A DNA stretch of 12,643 bases from JBILVQ01 sp044370375. Lineage in GTDB: Bacteria; Bacteroidota; Bacteroidia; UBA4408. How positions within the stretch are numbered: position 1 is the first letter of the stretch; every line of letters starts with the position of its first letter. Below are positions 5,390 through 12,643 of this stretch, piece by piece. The translations under genes and the position numbers were made by a program. The notes beneath the pieces are model-generated. The model saw nothing but the letters and a program-made list of their open reading frames with translations. It did not search any database and had not been told where the DNA came from. The stretch covers positions 1 to 12,643 of the forward strand of contig JBILVQ010000078.1 in assembly GCA_044370375.1 (NCBI GenBank), read 5' to 3'.

Positions 5390-6241
5390 ATGAAATCAAT
5401 TCCTGTTTTATCATCCGATTGGATGAATGTGGTTGACGCAGAACGCAACCAAATTGTTTTTCAAAACCGCAACCAGGCATTTGGTGCCTTCAAAATCAGA
5501 AGGGAGTATAACCAAACCTTACTGCTTGCCTTGCTAATCGCCTCCTCCCTGTTTATTGCCATTCCATCTTCCTTTATCTTGCTCTCAAACAACGAACAAG
5601 AGATGGTACCCGCGCAAAAAATTCTAGACGGTGAAATCTTCATCACCAAAATTTTACCTGTTGAACCGCTTAAACCGGCAGAACCATTAAAGGCTGTAGA
5701 GCCTCCGGTTTCAACCCGCGAAAACATTGTACCGGTGGTGCAAAACGAACCTTTACCGGTTAAAACCGATGAACAGGAAAAAAAGACACCTGAAACGCCA
5801 GAAAACAAAGGAAATGCCGAAACCGGAGGTGCAAACATAAACTCCGCAGTTGGAAACCCTAACGGGCTTGGATCCGGTTCCGAAACAACGATTCCGATCA
5901 TAGATGTTGTGCCCGATAATACCGTCCATCGGGCAGTACAAACCATGCCTGTTTTCCCCGGCGGAGAAGCTGAACTGTTCCGTTTTCTCAAAAAAAACAT
6001 ACTTTATCCAAAAGATGATAAATTAATTGGCAATCAAGGGACGGTTTTTGTTTACTTTGTAATCGATAAAAACGGTTTTCCAACCGGCATTAAAATCGTA
6101 AATCCACAAAAAGGAAAAGAAAACCTCGAAAAAGAAGCAATGCGTGTAATTGGTAAAATGCCTCAATGGTCGCCCGGAATTCAGGATGGAAAACCTGCCC
6201 TTGTTTCCTTTACCTTGCCCATTCGCTTTGTCACTCAATAA
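5390..6241 (+). CDS. Second TonB-like energy transducer
   Basis: This 283-residue protein is a paralogue of the upstream TonB. Its N-terminal WMNVVDAERNQIVFQNRNQAFGAFKIRR region (residues 11-38) aligns without gaps to residues 11-38 of the first. One transmembrane helix (about 43-66) is followed by a Pro/Glu/Lys spacer with EPLKP-like repeats (about 88-140), a short Gly/Asn-rich stretch, and a full TonB C-terminal domain (about 180-283; MPVFPGG, ILYP, GTVFVYFVIDKNG, KPALVSFTLPIRF). The spacer has no polyproline run and the C-terminal domain differs clearly from the first TonB, so it may serve other receptors. The frame is open upstream to an ATG at 5267, but that codon lies in the hairpin of the previous unit; the ATG at 5390 restores the family N-terminus. 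Five bases separate it from the next gene. Confidence 0.88.
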   Translation: MKSIPVLSSDWMNVVDAERNQIVFQNRNQAFGAFKIRREYNQTLLLALLIASSLFIAIPSSFILLSNNEQEMVPAQKILDGEIFITKILPVEPLKPAEPLKAVEPPVSTRENIVPVVQNEPLPVKTDEQEKKTPETPENKGNAETGGANINSAVGNPNGLGSGSETTIPIIDVVPDNTVHRAVQTMPVFPGGEAELFRFLKKNILYPKDDKLIGNQGTVFVYFVIDKNGFPTGIKIVNPQKGKENLEKEAMRVIGKMPQWSPGIQDGKPALVSFTLPIRFVTQ

Positions 6242-6246
6242 TTTTT

Positions 6247-6474
6247 ATGCAGCAAGATTCTAATAAAACCCTTCGCAGTGTCGCCTTTTATTTCGGGCTT
6301 ATCATGGTAACCGTTTATATCGCCCTTGGTTTGGCCCTCCTGTTTTCTGACGCCTTTTACGAACTTCTGCCCAACAACCGCGGAATGCTGGGAGTGGTTA
6401 TTTTACTTTATGCTGCGTTTAGAATTTACATGACACTTCGCCTTAGGAAAAAGAATCCTGCAGCCGAAAATTAA
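6247..6474 (+). CDS. Small two-helix membrane protein, uncharacterised
   Basis: This 75-residue protein has two hydrophobic helices (about 12-34 and 47-64), a short polar N-terminus, and a basic C-terminal segment (RLRKK) followed by a few polar residues. By the positive-inside rule both ends should be cytoplasmic. The frame extends upstream into the end of the second tonB, but the ATG at 6247, five bases after that stop codon, gives a sensible protein and tight coupling. No family is recognised. Position between a TonB and a PstS-like lipoprotein suggests an accessory role in the same envelope module, which is inference only. Confidence 0.75.
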   Translation: MQQDSNKTLRSVAFYFGLIMVTVYIALGLALLFSDAFYELLPNNRGMLGVVILLYAAFRIYMTLRLRKKNPAAEN

Positions 6475-6502
6475 TTGTTTTTTCACCCTTTAAACTAAAA
6501 CC

Positions 6503-7432
6503 ATGAAAGCAACTATTTTATGGGTTTCAATTGGCTTATTCGCACTGCTTAACAGCTGCGGAACACCCAATCAACAAACCGAACCTACCGATACGCCCAC
6601 CTCCGGAACCGTTAACATCAGCGTAGATGAATCCTATACGTTGCTGTTCCAAAACCAGGTGTACACCTTTCAAAACTTATATGAGCGCGCTCATGTCAAT
6701 GTAAGGTATCAAACAGAACAAGATGCAATCAATGCATTGCTCAGCGACTCATGCAAAGTGGCTGTCCTCAACCGCGACCTAACTGCCGAAGAAAGAAAAA
6801 CCTTTGAATCAAAAAACATCTTCCCGAAAACCACCAAAATTGCCGAAGATGCCATTGCTTTAATTGTTCATCCCGAAAACCGCGATACAGCCCTGATGCT
6901 CGACTACATAAAAAAAGTATTGACCGGTGAAGCGCTTACTTGGCCCACCAATCCCAATCAGGAAGTGGAGGTTGTATTCGATAACAACGAATCTACCAAT
7001 GCCCGTTACATGAAGGAACTAATCAACAATGCGCCCTTTCAAAAAAACTGTTATGCGGTAAAAAGCAATGATGAGGTTATTAACCATGTGGCTACTCATC
7101 CTTACGCAATGGGTATTATCAGTGTTAACTGGATCAGCGACAAAGACGACACTTTATCGCAGCGTTTTTTACAAAAAGTAAAGGTAATCGGGCTTACAAA
7201 AGAAACGGTGGAGAACCCCATGACAAGGTATTACAAACCATACCAAGCTTATGTATTAACCAAGGATTATCCATTGGTACGCGATGTTTTTATGATTAAC
7301 CGTCAAACCCGTGCCGGCCTCGGCATGGGCTTTGTTGCCTTTGTTGCCGGTGAAAAGGGTCAAAGAATGATTAAACTGCAAGGCATGGTGCCTGCCAGTG
7401 CTCCTGTCAGATTAATTCAATTAGAAAAATAA
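6503..7432 (+). CDS. PstS-like periplasmic substrate-binding lipoprotein, without obvious phosphate loops
   Basis: This 309-residue protein has a lipoprotein signal (LLNSC, lipidated Cys19) and a Thr/Pro-rich linker. The rest reads as a type II periplasmic binding fold of the PstS/phosphate-ABC family: a domain from about 38, DAIALIVHPEN at 116-126, a linker to the second lobe near 155, and GFVAFVAGEKGQRMIKLQGMVPA at 277-299. Classical PstS proteins bind phosphate through a glycine/serine-rich loop in the first lobe and an SGT motif near the second. Here the corresponding stretches read YQTEQDA (69-75) and NNESTNARY (161-169), so phosphate binding is doubtful. No pstC, pstA or pstB lies nearby. 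No acidic surface-export motif follows Cys19, so it probably stays on the periplasmic side. It sits between TonB-related genes and is 2 nt from the next one. Confidence 0.75.
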   Translation: MKATILWVSIGLFALLNSCGTPNQQTEPTDTPTSGTVNISVDESYTLLFQNQVYTFQNLYERAHVNVRYQTEQDAINALLSDSCKVAVLNRDLTAEERKTFESKNIFPKTTKIAEDAIALIVHPENRDTALMLDYIKKVLTGEALTWPTNPNQEVEVVFDNNESTNARYMKELINNAPFQKNCYAVKSNDEVINHVATHPYAMGIISVNWISDKDDTLSQRFLQKVKVIGLTKETVENPMTRYYKPYQAYVLTKDYPLVRDVFMINRQTRAGLGMGFVAFVAGEKGQRMIKLQGMVPASAPVRLIQLEK

Positions 7433-7434
7433 AC

Positions 7435-7884
7435 ATGAAAAACACAACCAATTCCTGGTTAGCCTTCCTTTTGCTTTTTTTAAGCCACCATTTTGCTATC
7501 GCTCAGTCAGATTCAACGGCCGTCATTCGGGCAGAAAATCACTACGACCAGATTTTTGTTTCGGTAGAAGAAATGCCTGAATTTCCAGGAGGAATGGACT
7601 CATTGTTCCTTTTCTTAGGGTCCGAAATCCAATATCCTACGGAAGCAAAAGAAAAAAACATCCAAGGAATAGTGTATGTTTATTTTGTGATAGAAAAAGA
7701 CGGCAGCGTTTCAGGAGCAGAAGTCAAAAGAGGAGTAAAAGACGCACCGATGCTGGATGCTGAAGCACTGAGAGCAGTAAAGGCTTTTCCGCAATGGAAG
7801 CCCGGAAAGCAAAATGGAAAAAATGCGAGAGTGGCTTATACCGTTCCTGTGAAATTCTTTTTGCAGGACAAACAAAAAAAATAA
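7435..7884 (+). CDS. Secreted stand-alone TonB C-terminal domain protein
   Basis: This 149-residue protein consists of a signal peptide (residues 1-23, cleavage after AIA) and a single TonB C-terminal domain (about 40-145; MPEFPGG, IQYP, GIVYVYFVIEKDG, PGKQNGKNARVAYTVPVKF). It lacks the cytoplasmic motif, the proline-rich spacer and, if the signal is cleaved, any membrane anchor. By hand count about 60 of 103 residues match the C-terminal domain of the first TonB without gaps, so it is closer to that protein than to its immediate neighbour. Without an anchor it cannot be driven by ExbB/ExbD in the normal way. It might bind receptor TonB boxes, act as a competitor, or serve in dimerisation. 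Alternatively, the signal could remain uncleaved and act as an anchor with almost no spacer. Confidence 0.85.
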   Translation: MKNTTNSWLAFLLLFLSHHFAIAQSDSTAVIRAENHYDQIFVSVEEMPEFPGGMDSLFLFLGSEIQYPTEAKEKNIQGIVYVYFVIEKDGSVSGAEVKRGVKDAPMLDAEALRAVKAFPQWKPGKQNGKNARVAYTVPVKFFLQDKQKK

Positions 7885-8064
7885 ACCAATCGCGGTTAGC
7901 TTCCTCTTATTGAAAACCCCAACTTTTGCGACATCACCAATAAACAAGCAGGTTTAACAATAATTCACAGAAATAAAAGGAGTTGGAGGCATTAAACACA
8001 TCAAAAATCCTTCTTTGGTCTGTGTTTTGATTCCCGCTTTGCTGCGCTGTTTTTTTTCTTTGAT

Positions 8065-8072
8065 TACTTTTG
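8065..8072 (+). promoter_or_regulatory. -7 box upstream of the TPR gene
   Basis: TACTTTTG matches TAnnTTTG at every fixed position and ends 16 nt before the ATG at 8089. TTTG at 8038-8041 is 23 nt upstream, somewhat too far, so the -33 box is uncertain. The rest of the 204-nt gap (7885-8088) holds only weak inverted repeats (for example 7994-8000 with 8021-8027) and no clear terminator. Confidence 0.5.
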
Positions 8073-8088
8073 CAACCACTAAAAGATT

Positions 8089-9657
8089 ATGAAAGCACTT
8101 TTTATTTCCCTCCTTGTATTGTCGGGCACTTTTGCCGCACAATCACAAAGCTTACTGAACGCCCAAAAATTCACAGAAAACGAACAGTTTGAGTCGGCAA
8201 CGCGCGAGTTTAAAAGCCTTTTGCAAAAGGATCCCGCCAATGGGGATATCTATTATTATTTCGGGGAAAATGCATTTAACAGTGAAGACCGCGACTCTGC
8301 TGCTGTTCTTTTTAAGAAAGGAACGGAAGTGGCCGCCAACAATCCACTCAATTACATTGGACTAGGAAAAATTGCTCAATACAATGGCAACCTTGCTCAG
8401 GCGCAAACTTTTTTTGAACAGGCAAAAAAATTAGCAGATCCGAAAAGCTCACTGCCCTTGATGAAAATTGCTGAAGCATACATCAAAGCAGAAAAAAAAG
8501 ACCTTGATAAAGCTTTTGAGCTCCTTACCCTCGCAACAAAACTAGATCCTAAAAATCCTGAGATTTATATTTTAATGGGCGACTATTACCAAGAAAAAAC
8601 AGATGGCAACAACGCCATTGCACAATATAACAAAGCGAAGGAACTAAATAAGTCCTCTGTAAAAGCAATTCTCCGTCAGGGTCAACTGTATGGCCGTTCA
8701 AAAAACTATAACCTGGCCTTTGAAAAATACCAAGAAGCAGCACAAATCGATTCTTCTTTTGCCCCCGCCTATCGCGAACAAGGAGAGTTGTATTACCTTA
8801 GCAAACAATACGAAAAAGCCAAACAAAAATATAAGCGTTACCTCGATTTGTCGGGCAATCAGATAGGCGCAAGAATTCGCTACGCATCCTTCCTTTTTCT
8901 AAACAAAAACTATGACGAAACCATTCTTCAGTTTTCTGAAATTGTTCAAACCGATAGTTCAAAAAACTATGTAAACAGGCTATTGGCCTACTCTTATTTT
9001 GAAAAAGGGGATTTTCCAAACGGAATAACTTTTATCAATAATTTTTTCAGAAGAGCTCCTAAAGAAGGAACTTCCATTTTGTCGAGTGATTACGAATACA
9101 GAGGTAAGCTATTGGCCAAAACAGGAAAAGATTCACTGGCTATTTTGGATTATCAGCAAGCACTTTCTATGGACTCCACCAAATATGATTTACACGGAGA
9201 AATGGGTGCTACCTATTTCAAAATTAAAAAATACCAAGAGTGTATTGCTGCCTTTAAAAACAAAGAGAAAAGAAAACCCATTTCTGCCAACGATGCCTTT
9301 ACCTTAGGACGTGCCTATTATTTTTCAAAAGATTTTGCCAATGCAGATTCTGCTTTTCTAAAAGTTACCACCATGCAGCAAAACCTGGCCCTTGGCTATT
9401 TTTGGCGTGCCAGGGCGAATGCTCAGCTCGATCCGGACTCTAAACTTGGTTTGGCCTTGCCACATTACGAAACCTTTATCAGCAAGGTTACCGACCCTGC
9501 CAAAAGTACCAAAGATCTGGTTGAAGCTTATTCTTACCTTGGCTTTTACTATTACAGCAACAAAGACAACGTAAAATCGAAAGATGCCTGGACCAAGGTA
9601 AAAGAATTGGACCCTAACAATGAAAAGGCTAAAAAAGCGTTAGAGTCTCTTAAATAG
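8089..9657 (+). CDS. Periplasmic TPR-repeat protein
   Basis: This 522-residue protein has an N-terminal signal peptide (about residues 1-19) followed almost entirely by tetratricopeptide repeats. About a dozen 34-residue helix pairs can be picked out from recurring patterns such as GLGKIAQYNGNLAQAQTFFEQA, YREQGELYYLSKQYEKAKQKY and AYSYLGFYYYSNKDNVKSKDAW. The protein is likely a scaffold for protein contacts in the periplasm or at the inner side of the outer membrane; no enzymatic domain is seen. A near-perfect -7 box supports the ATG at 8089. The next gene starts 15 nt after the stop codon, and the neighbourhood with DUF6089, uppS and bamA suggests a role in envelope assembly. The partner is unknown. 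Confidence 0.85.
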   Translation: MKALFISLLVLSGTFAAQSQSLLNAQKFTENEQFESATREFKSLLQKDPANGDIYYYFGENAFNSEDRDSAAVLFKKGTEVAANNPLNYIGLGKIAQYNGNLAQAQTFFEQAKKLADPKSSLPLMKIAEAYIKAEKKDLDKAFELLTLATKLDPKNPEIYILMGDYYQEKTDGNNAIAQYNKAKELNKSSVKAILRQGQLYGRSKNYNLAFEKYQEAAQIDSSFAPAYREQGELYYLSKQYEKAKQKYKRYLDLSGNQIGARIRYASFLFLNKNYDETILQFSEIVQTDSSKNYVNRLLAYSYFEKGDFPNGITFINNFFRRAPKEGTSILSSDYEYRGKLLAKTGKDSLAILDYQQALSMDSTKYDLHGEMGATYFKIKKYQECIAAFKNKEKRKPISANDAFTLGRAYYFSKDFANADSAFLKVTTMQQNLALGYFWRARANAQLDPDSKLGLALPHYETFISKVTDPAKSTKDLVEAYSYLGFYYYSNKDNVKSKDAWTKVKELDPNNEKAKKALESLK

Positions 9658-9672
9658 TCCAACATTTTTGCC

Positions 9673-10551
9673 TTGATAAAAACCGGCCGCTATACAACGC
9701 TGCTTCTGCTCTTTTTTTCGCTGATGGCTCATGATGTGGTGGCACAACGTTTTCTGCCACACAAGGAAATTGGCTTTTGGGTGGGCGGCAGTCATTACAT
9801 GGGCGACCTCAATGAACGGTTTACCTTTATCAACATCATTCGTCCTGCAGGAGGCCTTATTTTTCAGCACAATTTTAGCGAACGCTGGGGTTGGAGAAAT
9901 ACTGCATCTTACGGAAGAATTTATGCCAACGATAAATTTTCCGGTCTACAGAATTATCAGCAAAGAAACCTTCATTTCAGAAGCGATATTGCGGAAATAA
10001 ACTCTCAGTTTGTCTTTAATTTTTTGCCTTTTGAAATAGGCGGTGAAACACCCGGCTTTATTTTTCCCTTTTCCCCATATATGTTTTGGGGGCTGGGAAT
10101 GTTTTATTTTAACCCGAAGGCCGAATTAAACGGTTCGTGGATTGCTCTCAAAAATCTGGATACCGAAGGTCAGGGAACAGCCCGTTACAAGCGGGTAAAT
10201 TACCGCAGGCTTCAGGCCAACATGCCCTTTGGCTTTGGAATAAAAGCCGGATTAAGCAAAAAAGCTTCTATCGGCTTTGAATGGGGCTTGCGAAAAACCT
10301 GGACCGATTACCTTGACGATGTGAGTACCACCTACCCCGATTATAACACCCTTCGCTTCGAAAGAGGAGAGGAAGCAGCAGCCCTTTCCGACCCCAGCCT
10401 CGAAAAACCGGCCGATAATCCGGCCATAAACAGCGGGAAACAAAGAGGAAACGCAAAAACAAAAGACTGGTATTCTTTCTTCGGTGTTTCTTTCACCTTT
10501 AAACTGGAAAACCCTAAAGGAAAATGCCCCAGCTATATCTCTGGGAAGTAA
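9673..10551 (+). CDS. DUF6089-like outer-membrane beta-barrel protein
   Basis: This 292-residue protein has a signal peptide (LLLLFFSLMAHDVVA, cleavage after residue 24) and the opening block EIGFWVGGSHYMGDLN typical of the DUF6089 family found next to uppS and bamA in Bacteroidota. Many aromatic, amphipathic strands follow, and the last one is YSFFGVSFTFKLE. The tail KGKCPSYISGK ends the protein. The start is TTG at 9673: no ATG or GTG lies between the upstream TAG and the signal peptide, and the first in-frame ATG (9724) would remove most of the signal. A possible -7 box (CATTTTTG, 9663-9670) stands almost against the TTG. The function of the family is not established; conserved context points to outer-membrane assembly. 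Confidence 0.8.
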   Translation: MIKTGRYTTLLLLFFSLMAHDVVAQRFLPHKEIGFWVGGSHYMGDLNERFTFINIIRPAGGLIFQHNFSERWGWRNTASYGRIYANDKFSGLQNYQQRNLHFRSDIAEINSQFVFNFLPFEIGGETPGFIFPFSPYMFWGLGMFYFNPKAELNGSWIALKNLDTEGQGTARYKRVNYRRLQANMPFGFGIKAGLSKKASIGFEWGLRKTWTDYLDDVSTTYPDYNTLRFERGEEAAALSDPSLEKPADNPAINSGKQRGNAKTKDWYSFFGVSFTFKLENPKGKCPSYISGK

Positions 10552-10571
10552 GCGCGGCTTTCCTATCTTTG
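10540..10571 (+). promoter_or_regulatory. Promoter of uppS overlapping the end of the upstream gene
   Basis: TCTG (10540-10543, three of four to TTTG), a 20-nt spacer and TATCTTTG (10564-10571, full match to TAnnTTTG) form a good Bacteroidetes promoter. The -33 box lies in the last codons of the upstream gene. Only 7 nt separate the -7 box from the uppS ATG, so the transcript would be almost leaderless. Confidence 0.55.
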
Positions 10572-10578
10572 CCAACCG

Positions 10579-11325
10579 ATGAAAAAAACAGAAATTGACC
10601 CAAACAAATTGCCCCAACATGTAGCCATCATCATGGATGGCAACGGCCGTTGGGCCGGAAAGATGGGAAAATTGAGAATTTTTGGTCATCAAAACGGAGT
10701 AAAGTCAGTTAAAGAGTCGGTAGAAGCCTGTGCCGAAATGGGCATAAAGTTCCTGACACTTTACGCATTTAGTACCGAAAACTGGAGCAGACCCCAAAAG
10801 GAAGTGGACGCACTGATGGAATTATTGGTAAGCACCATCCGCAATGAAGTTCCCACCCTGAATAAAAACAATATCCGCCTTTTGGCCATTGGAAACACCA
10901 ATGCCTTGCCTCCCAATTGCAAAAAGGAATTGGAAGAAGCTATCCGCCTTACAGCTCAAAACAGCCACTTAACCCTTATACTGGCCTTGAGTTACAGTGC
11001 CAAATGGGAAATTACCGAAGCCGCAAAATCATTGGTGAAAGACGCTATTGAAGGAAAAATTTCGGCAAACGATATTTCCGAAAACATGTTCGCAGAAAAA
11101 TTAAATACAGCCGGTATCCCCGATCCAGAATTGTTAATCAGAACCTCCGGCGAACATCGCATTAGCAATTTTCTCCTCTGGCAATGTGCTTACGCAGAGT
11201 TTTATTTTACCGAAACTCTTTGGCCTGATTTCGACAGAAAGGAGTTGAAAAAAGCAATCCTTGACTATCAACAACGTGAAAGAAGGTTTGGCCTTACCAG
11301 CGATCAAATAAAGCAAGCAAAATGA
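10579..11325 (+). CDS. uppS: Isoprenyl transferase (undecaprenyl diphosphate synthase)
   Basis: This 248-residue cis-prenyltransferase condenses farnesyl diphosphate with isopentenyl diphosphate units to make undecaprenyl diphosphate, the lipid carrier for peptidoglycan and surface glycans. Family motifs are complete: IIMDGNGRWA (catalytic Asp20), GHQNG (His37), FSTENWSRP (Asn68, Arg71), RTSGEHRISNFLLWQ (Arg188, Arg194) and CAYAEFYF (Glu207). All are offset by six from the E. coli numbering (Asp26, His43, Asn74, Arg77, Arg194, Arg200, Glu213). The usual GGRWDI-like block reads SAKWEI here, a conservative change. Length is normal. The bamA ATG overlaps the stop codon (ATGA at 11322-11325), so translation of the two is probably coupled. 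Confidence 0.96.
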   Translation: MKKTEIDPNKLPQHVAIIMDGNGRWAGKMGKLRIFGHQNGVKSVKESVEACAEMGIKFLTLYAFSTENWSRPQKEVDALMELLVSTIRNEVPTLNKNNIRLLAIGNTNALPPNCKKELEEAIRLTAQNSHLTLILALSYSAKWEITEAAKSLVKDAIEGKISANDISENMFAEKLNTAGIPDPELLIRTSGEHRISNFLLWQCAYAEFYFTETLWPDFDRKELKKAILDYQQRERRFGLTSDQIKQAK

Positions 11326-12643
11326 TTAAAAATATTTTTCTTGTTTTCTTGTTTCTTTTCTGTTCTTATCACACCAAAGCACAGGTCGTATTGGGCGGAA
11401 GCCAACCTTCTACCATTGATTATTCTCTTCCCTCTGAGTATGAAATTGGCGGAATAACTGTTTCCGGAACCGATTATTTAGATAAAAACGTACTGATAAT
11501 TGCTTCGGGCCTTTCGGTTGGCGATAAAATCACCGTGCCCGGCGATGGCATTACCAAAGCCATCAAAAGCCTTTGGGAGTTAAACCTCTTTGCAGATATC
11601 TCCATTGTAGCAACCAAAATTCAAGGAAAAACCATTTTCCTTGGTATTCAGGTTGAAGAAAGACCCCGTTTATCAAAGTTTAGTTTTAAAGGGGTTAAAA
11701 AACACGAGGCAGATGACATTCGAGAAAAAATAAACCTCATCAGGGGAAAAATTGTAACCGAAAATCTAATTGTTACAACCTCCAATACCATCAAGGAGTT
11801 TTTTGTGGACAAGGGTTTCCTCGACACCAAGGTCAGCATCACGCAAAGAGCCGATTCTTCAGCGCCTAATAGTGTTATTCTGATGATTCTGGTCAACAAA
11901 AAACAAAAAGTAAAAATCAACGAAATCATCTTTGAAGGAAACAAAACCATCGCTTCAAAAAAGCTCAAAAGAGCCATGAAGGAAACCAAAGAAAGAAAGT
12001 GGTGGAATATCTTTAAAGCATCAAAATATATCGAAGAAAACTATGTGGCCGACAAGGAAAAAATTATTGCAAAATACAACGGAAAAGGATTTAGGGATGC
12101 TGTAATTGTAAGCGATACAATTTATCGCTATGATGGAAAATACCTCAACATCCGGATGAAAATTGAAGAAGGTCCGAAGTATTATTTCAGAAACATCACT
12201 TGGGTTGGAAATGCTAAATACACAGATAAAGAGTTAAACAATGTTTTAAACATCAACAAGGGCGATGTTTACAACCAGGCCATGCTCGAATCAAAACTTT
12301 TCATGAGTCAGGATAGCCGTGACATTACTTCCTTGTACATGGATGACGGTTATTTGTTTTTTCAAGTTACCCCCGTTGAAATTCTTGTAGAAAACGACAG
12401 CATTGATTTGGAAATGAGAATCTATGAAGGCAGGCAGGCCATCATTAACAAAATTACGGTAACGGGAAATTCCAAAACCAACGATAAGGTAATTTTGCGA
12501 GAGGTTCGTACCAAGCCCGGACAGTTGTTTTCGCGCACCGACATTATCAGAACCCAACGCGATTTGGCTCAACTGCGCTATTTCAATCCTGAAAAACTAG
12601 GAGTAAACCCTAAACCCAATCCCGCTGATGGAACCGTTGATAT
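11322..12643 (+). CDS. bamA: BamA, outer-membrane protein assembly factor (5' part)
   Basis: The frame is open from ATG 11322 to the window end (440 complete codons), so the gene is complete at the 5' side only. Residues 1-20 form a signal peptide (cleavage after TKA). POTRA repeats follow: about 41-114, 117-195, 198-285, 288-371 and a fifth from about 374. They show the usual starts (ITVSG, FSFKG, IIFEGN, ITWVGN, ITVTGN) and VEERP / IEEGP-type ends. The fifth runs into a YFNPEKLGV segment, as in BamA. The C-terminal 16-strand barrel lies outside the window. BamA receives unfolded outer-membrane proteins and inserts them, so the neighbouring beta-barrel proteins are likely clients. The third POTRA contains a Trp/Lys-rich insertion around ERKWWNIFKASKY, common in Bacteroidota homologues. 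The start is set by overlap with the uppS stop. Confidence 0.95.
   Translation, partial: MIKNIFLVFLFLFCSYHTKAQVVLGGSQPSTIDYSLPSEYEIGGITVSGTDYLDKNVLIIASGLSVGDKITVPGDGITKAIKSLWELNLFADISIVATKIQGKTIFLGIQVEERPRLSKFSFKGVKKHEADDIREKINLIRGKIVTENLIVTTSNTIKEFFVDKGFLDTKVSITQRADSSAPNSVILMILVNKKQKVKINEIIFEGNKTIASKKLKRAMKETKERKWWNIFKASKYIEENYVADKEKIIAKYNGKGFRDAVIVSDTIYRYDGKYLNIRMKIEEGPKYYFRNITWVGNAKYTDKELNNVLNINKGDVYNQAMLESKLFMSQDSRDITSLYMDDGYLFFQVTPVEILVENDSIDLEMRIYEGRQAIINKITVTGNSKTNDKVILREVRTKPGQLFSRTDIIRTQRDLAQLRYFNPEKLGVNPKPNPADGTVD

Noticed and set aside
5461..6000. 179-codon open frame on the minus strand, opposite the second tonB
   Set aside because: It is fully inside a clear coding gene, has Ser/Gly-rich low-complexity translation with no motif, and the plus-strand protein aligns with TonB throughout.
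6166..6246. Longer start for the 75-residue membrane protein
   Set aside because: The added part overlaps the end of the second tonB in another frame and is Cys/His-rich nonsense; the ATG at 6247 follows directly after the tonB stop.
7994..8030. Overlapping weak inverted repeats before the TPR gene as a terminator or riboswitch
   Set aside because: The stems are AT-rich 7-mers separated by about 20 nt, mutually exclusive, and do not match a known RNA motif that I recognise.
7954..8142. 62-codon minus-strand frame in the gap before the TPR gene
   Set aside because: It overlaps the TPR gene start and promoter, and the product is Lys-rich without any recognisable feature.
10252..10692. 146-codon minus-strand frame spanning the DUF6089/uppS junction
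   Set aside because: It overlaps two genes with strong family evidence and shows no domain; it is likely chance openness.

Overview
The window reads as chromosome from a member of the Bacteroidota, possibly Chitinophagales or a relative; the exact lineage cannot be settled from sequence alone. Evidence: A-rich leaders without Shine-Dalgarno sites; promoter boxes matching the Bacteroidetes -33/-7 consensus (TTTG, then TAnnTTTG); TonB proteins with the phylum-typical N-terminal YGAYxxRxxYxR-like motif; a DUF6089-type outer-membrane protein next to uppS and bamA; and a duplicated exbD. All clear genes look intact. There are no IS elements, tRNAs, rRNAs, CRISPR arrays or phage genes.

Region 1 (1-2000) holds four unrelated genes. 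They are the 3' end of a 2-oxoacid:ferredoxin oxidoreductase beta subunit, a small zinc-ribbon protein overlapping it tail to tail, a bacilliredoxin of the BrxA/BrxB family, and a signal-peptide-bearing outer-membrane beta-barrel protein that converges on the bacilliredoxin. The bacilliredoxin terminator lies inside the last codons of the barrel gene.

Region 2 (about 2150-7884) is an envelope energisation locus. The first unit is exbB-exbD-exbD-tonB, with small perfect inverted repeats in the two gaps around the first exbD. A long hairpin ends this unit. The second unit is a second tonB, a 75-residue two-helix membrane protein, a PstS-fold lipoprotein without recognisable phosphate-binding loops, and a secreted protein that is only a TonB C-terminal domain behind a signal peptide. 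The locus therefore encodes three TonB C-terminal domains and two different ExbD proteins for one ExbB. The first unit is a proton-driven TonB motor. The second looks like an accessory module whose substrate is unknown.

Region 3 (8065-12643) is an envelope biogenesis run: a periplasmic TPR-repeat protein, a DUF6089-like outer-membrane protein starting at TTG, undecaprenyl diphosphate synthase (uppS), and the start of bamA, whose ATG overlaps the uppS stop codon. bamA runs off the window after signal peptide and POTRA repeats.

No wholly new system is evident. The items most worth a second look are the TonB2/PstS-like/secreted-TonB-domain module, the non-identical long ExbD pair, the 22-bp-arm hairpin between the two tonB units, and the dyad placed between the candidate promoter boxes of the second unit.
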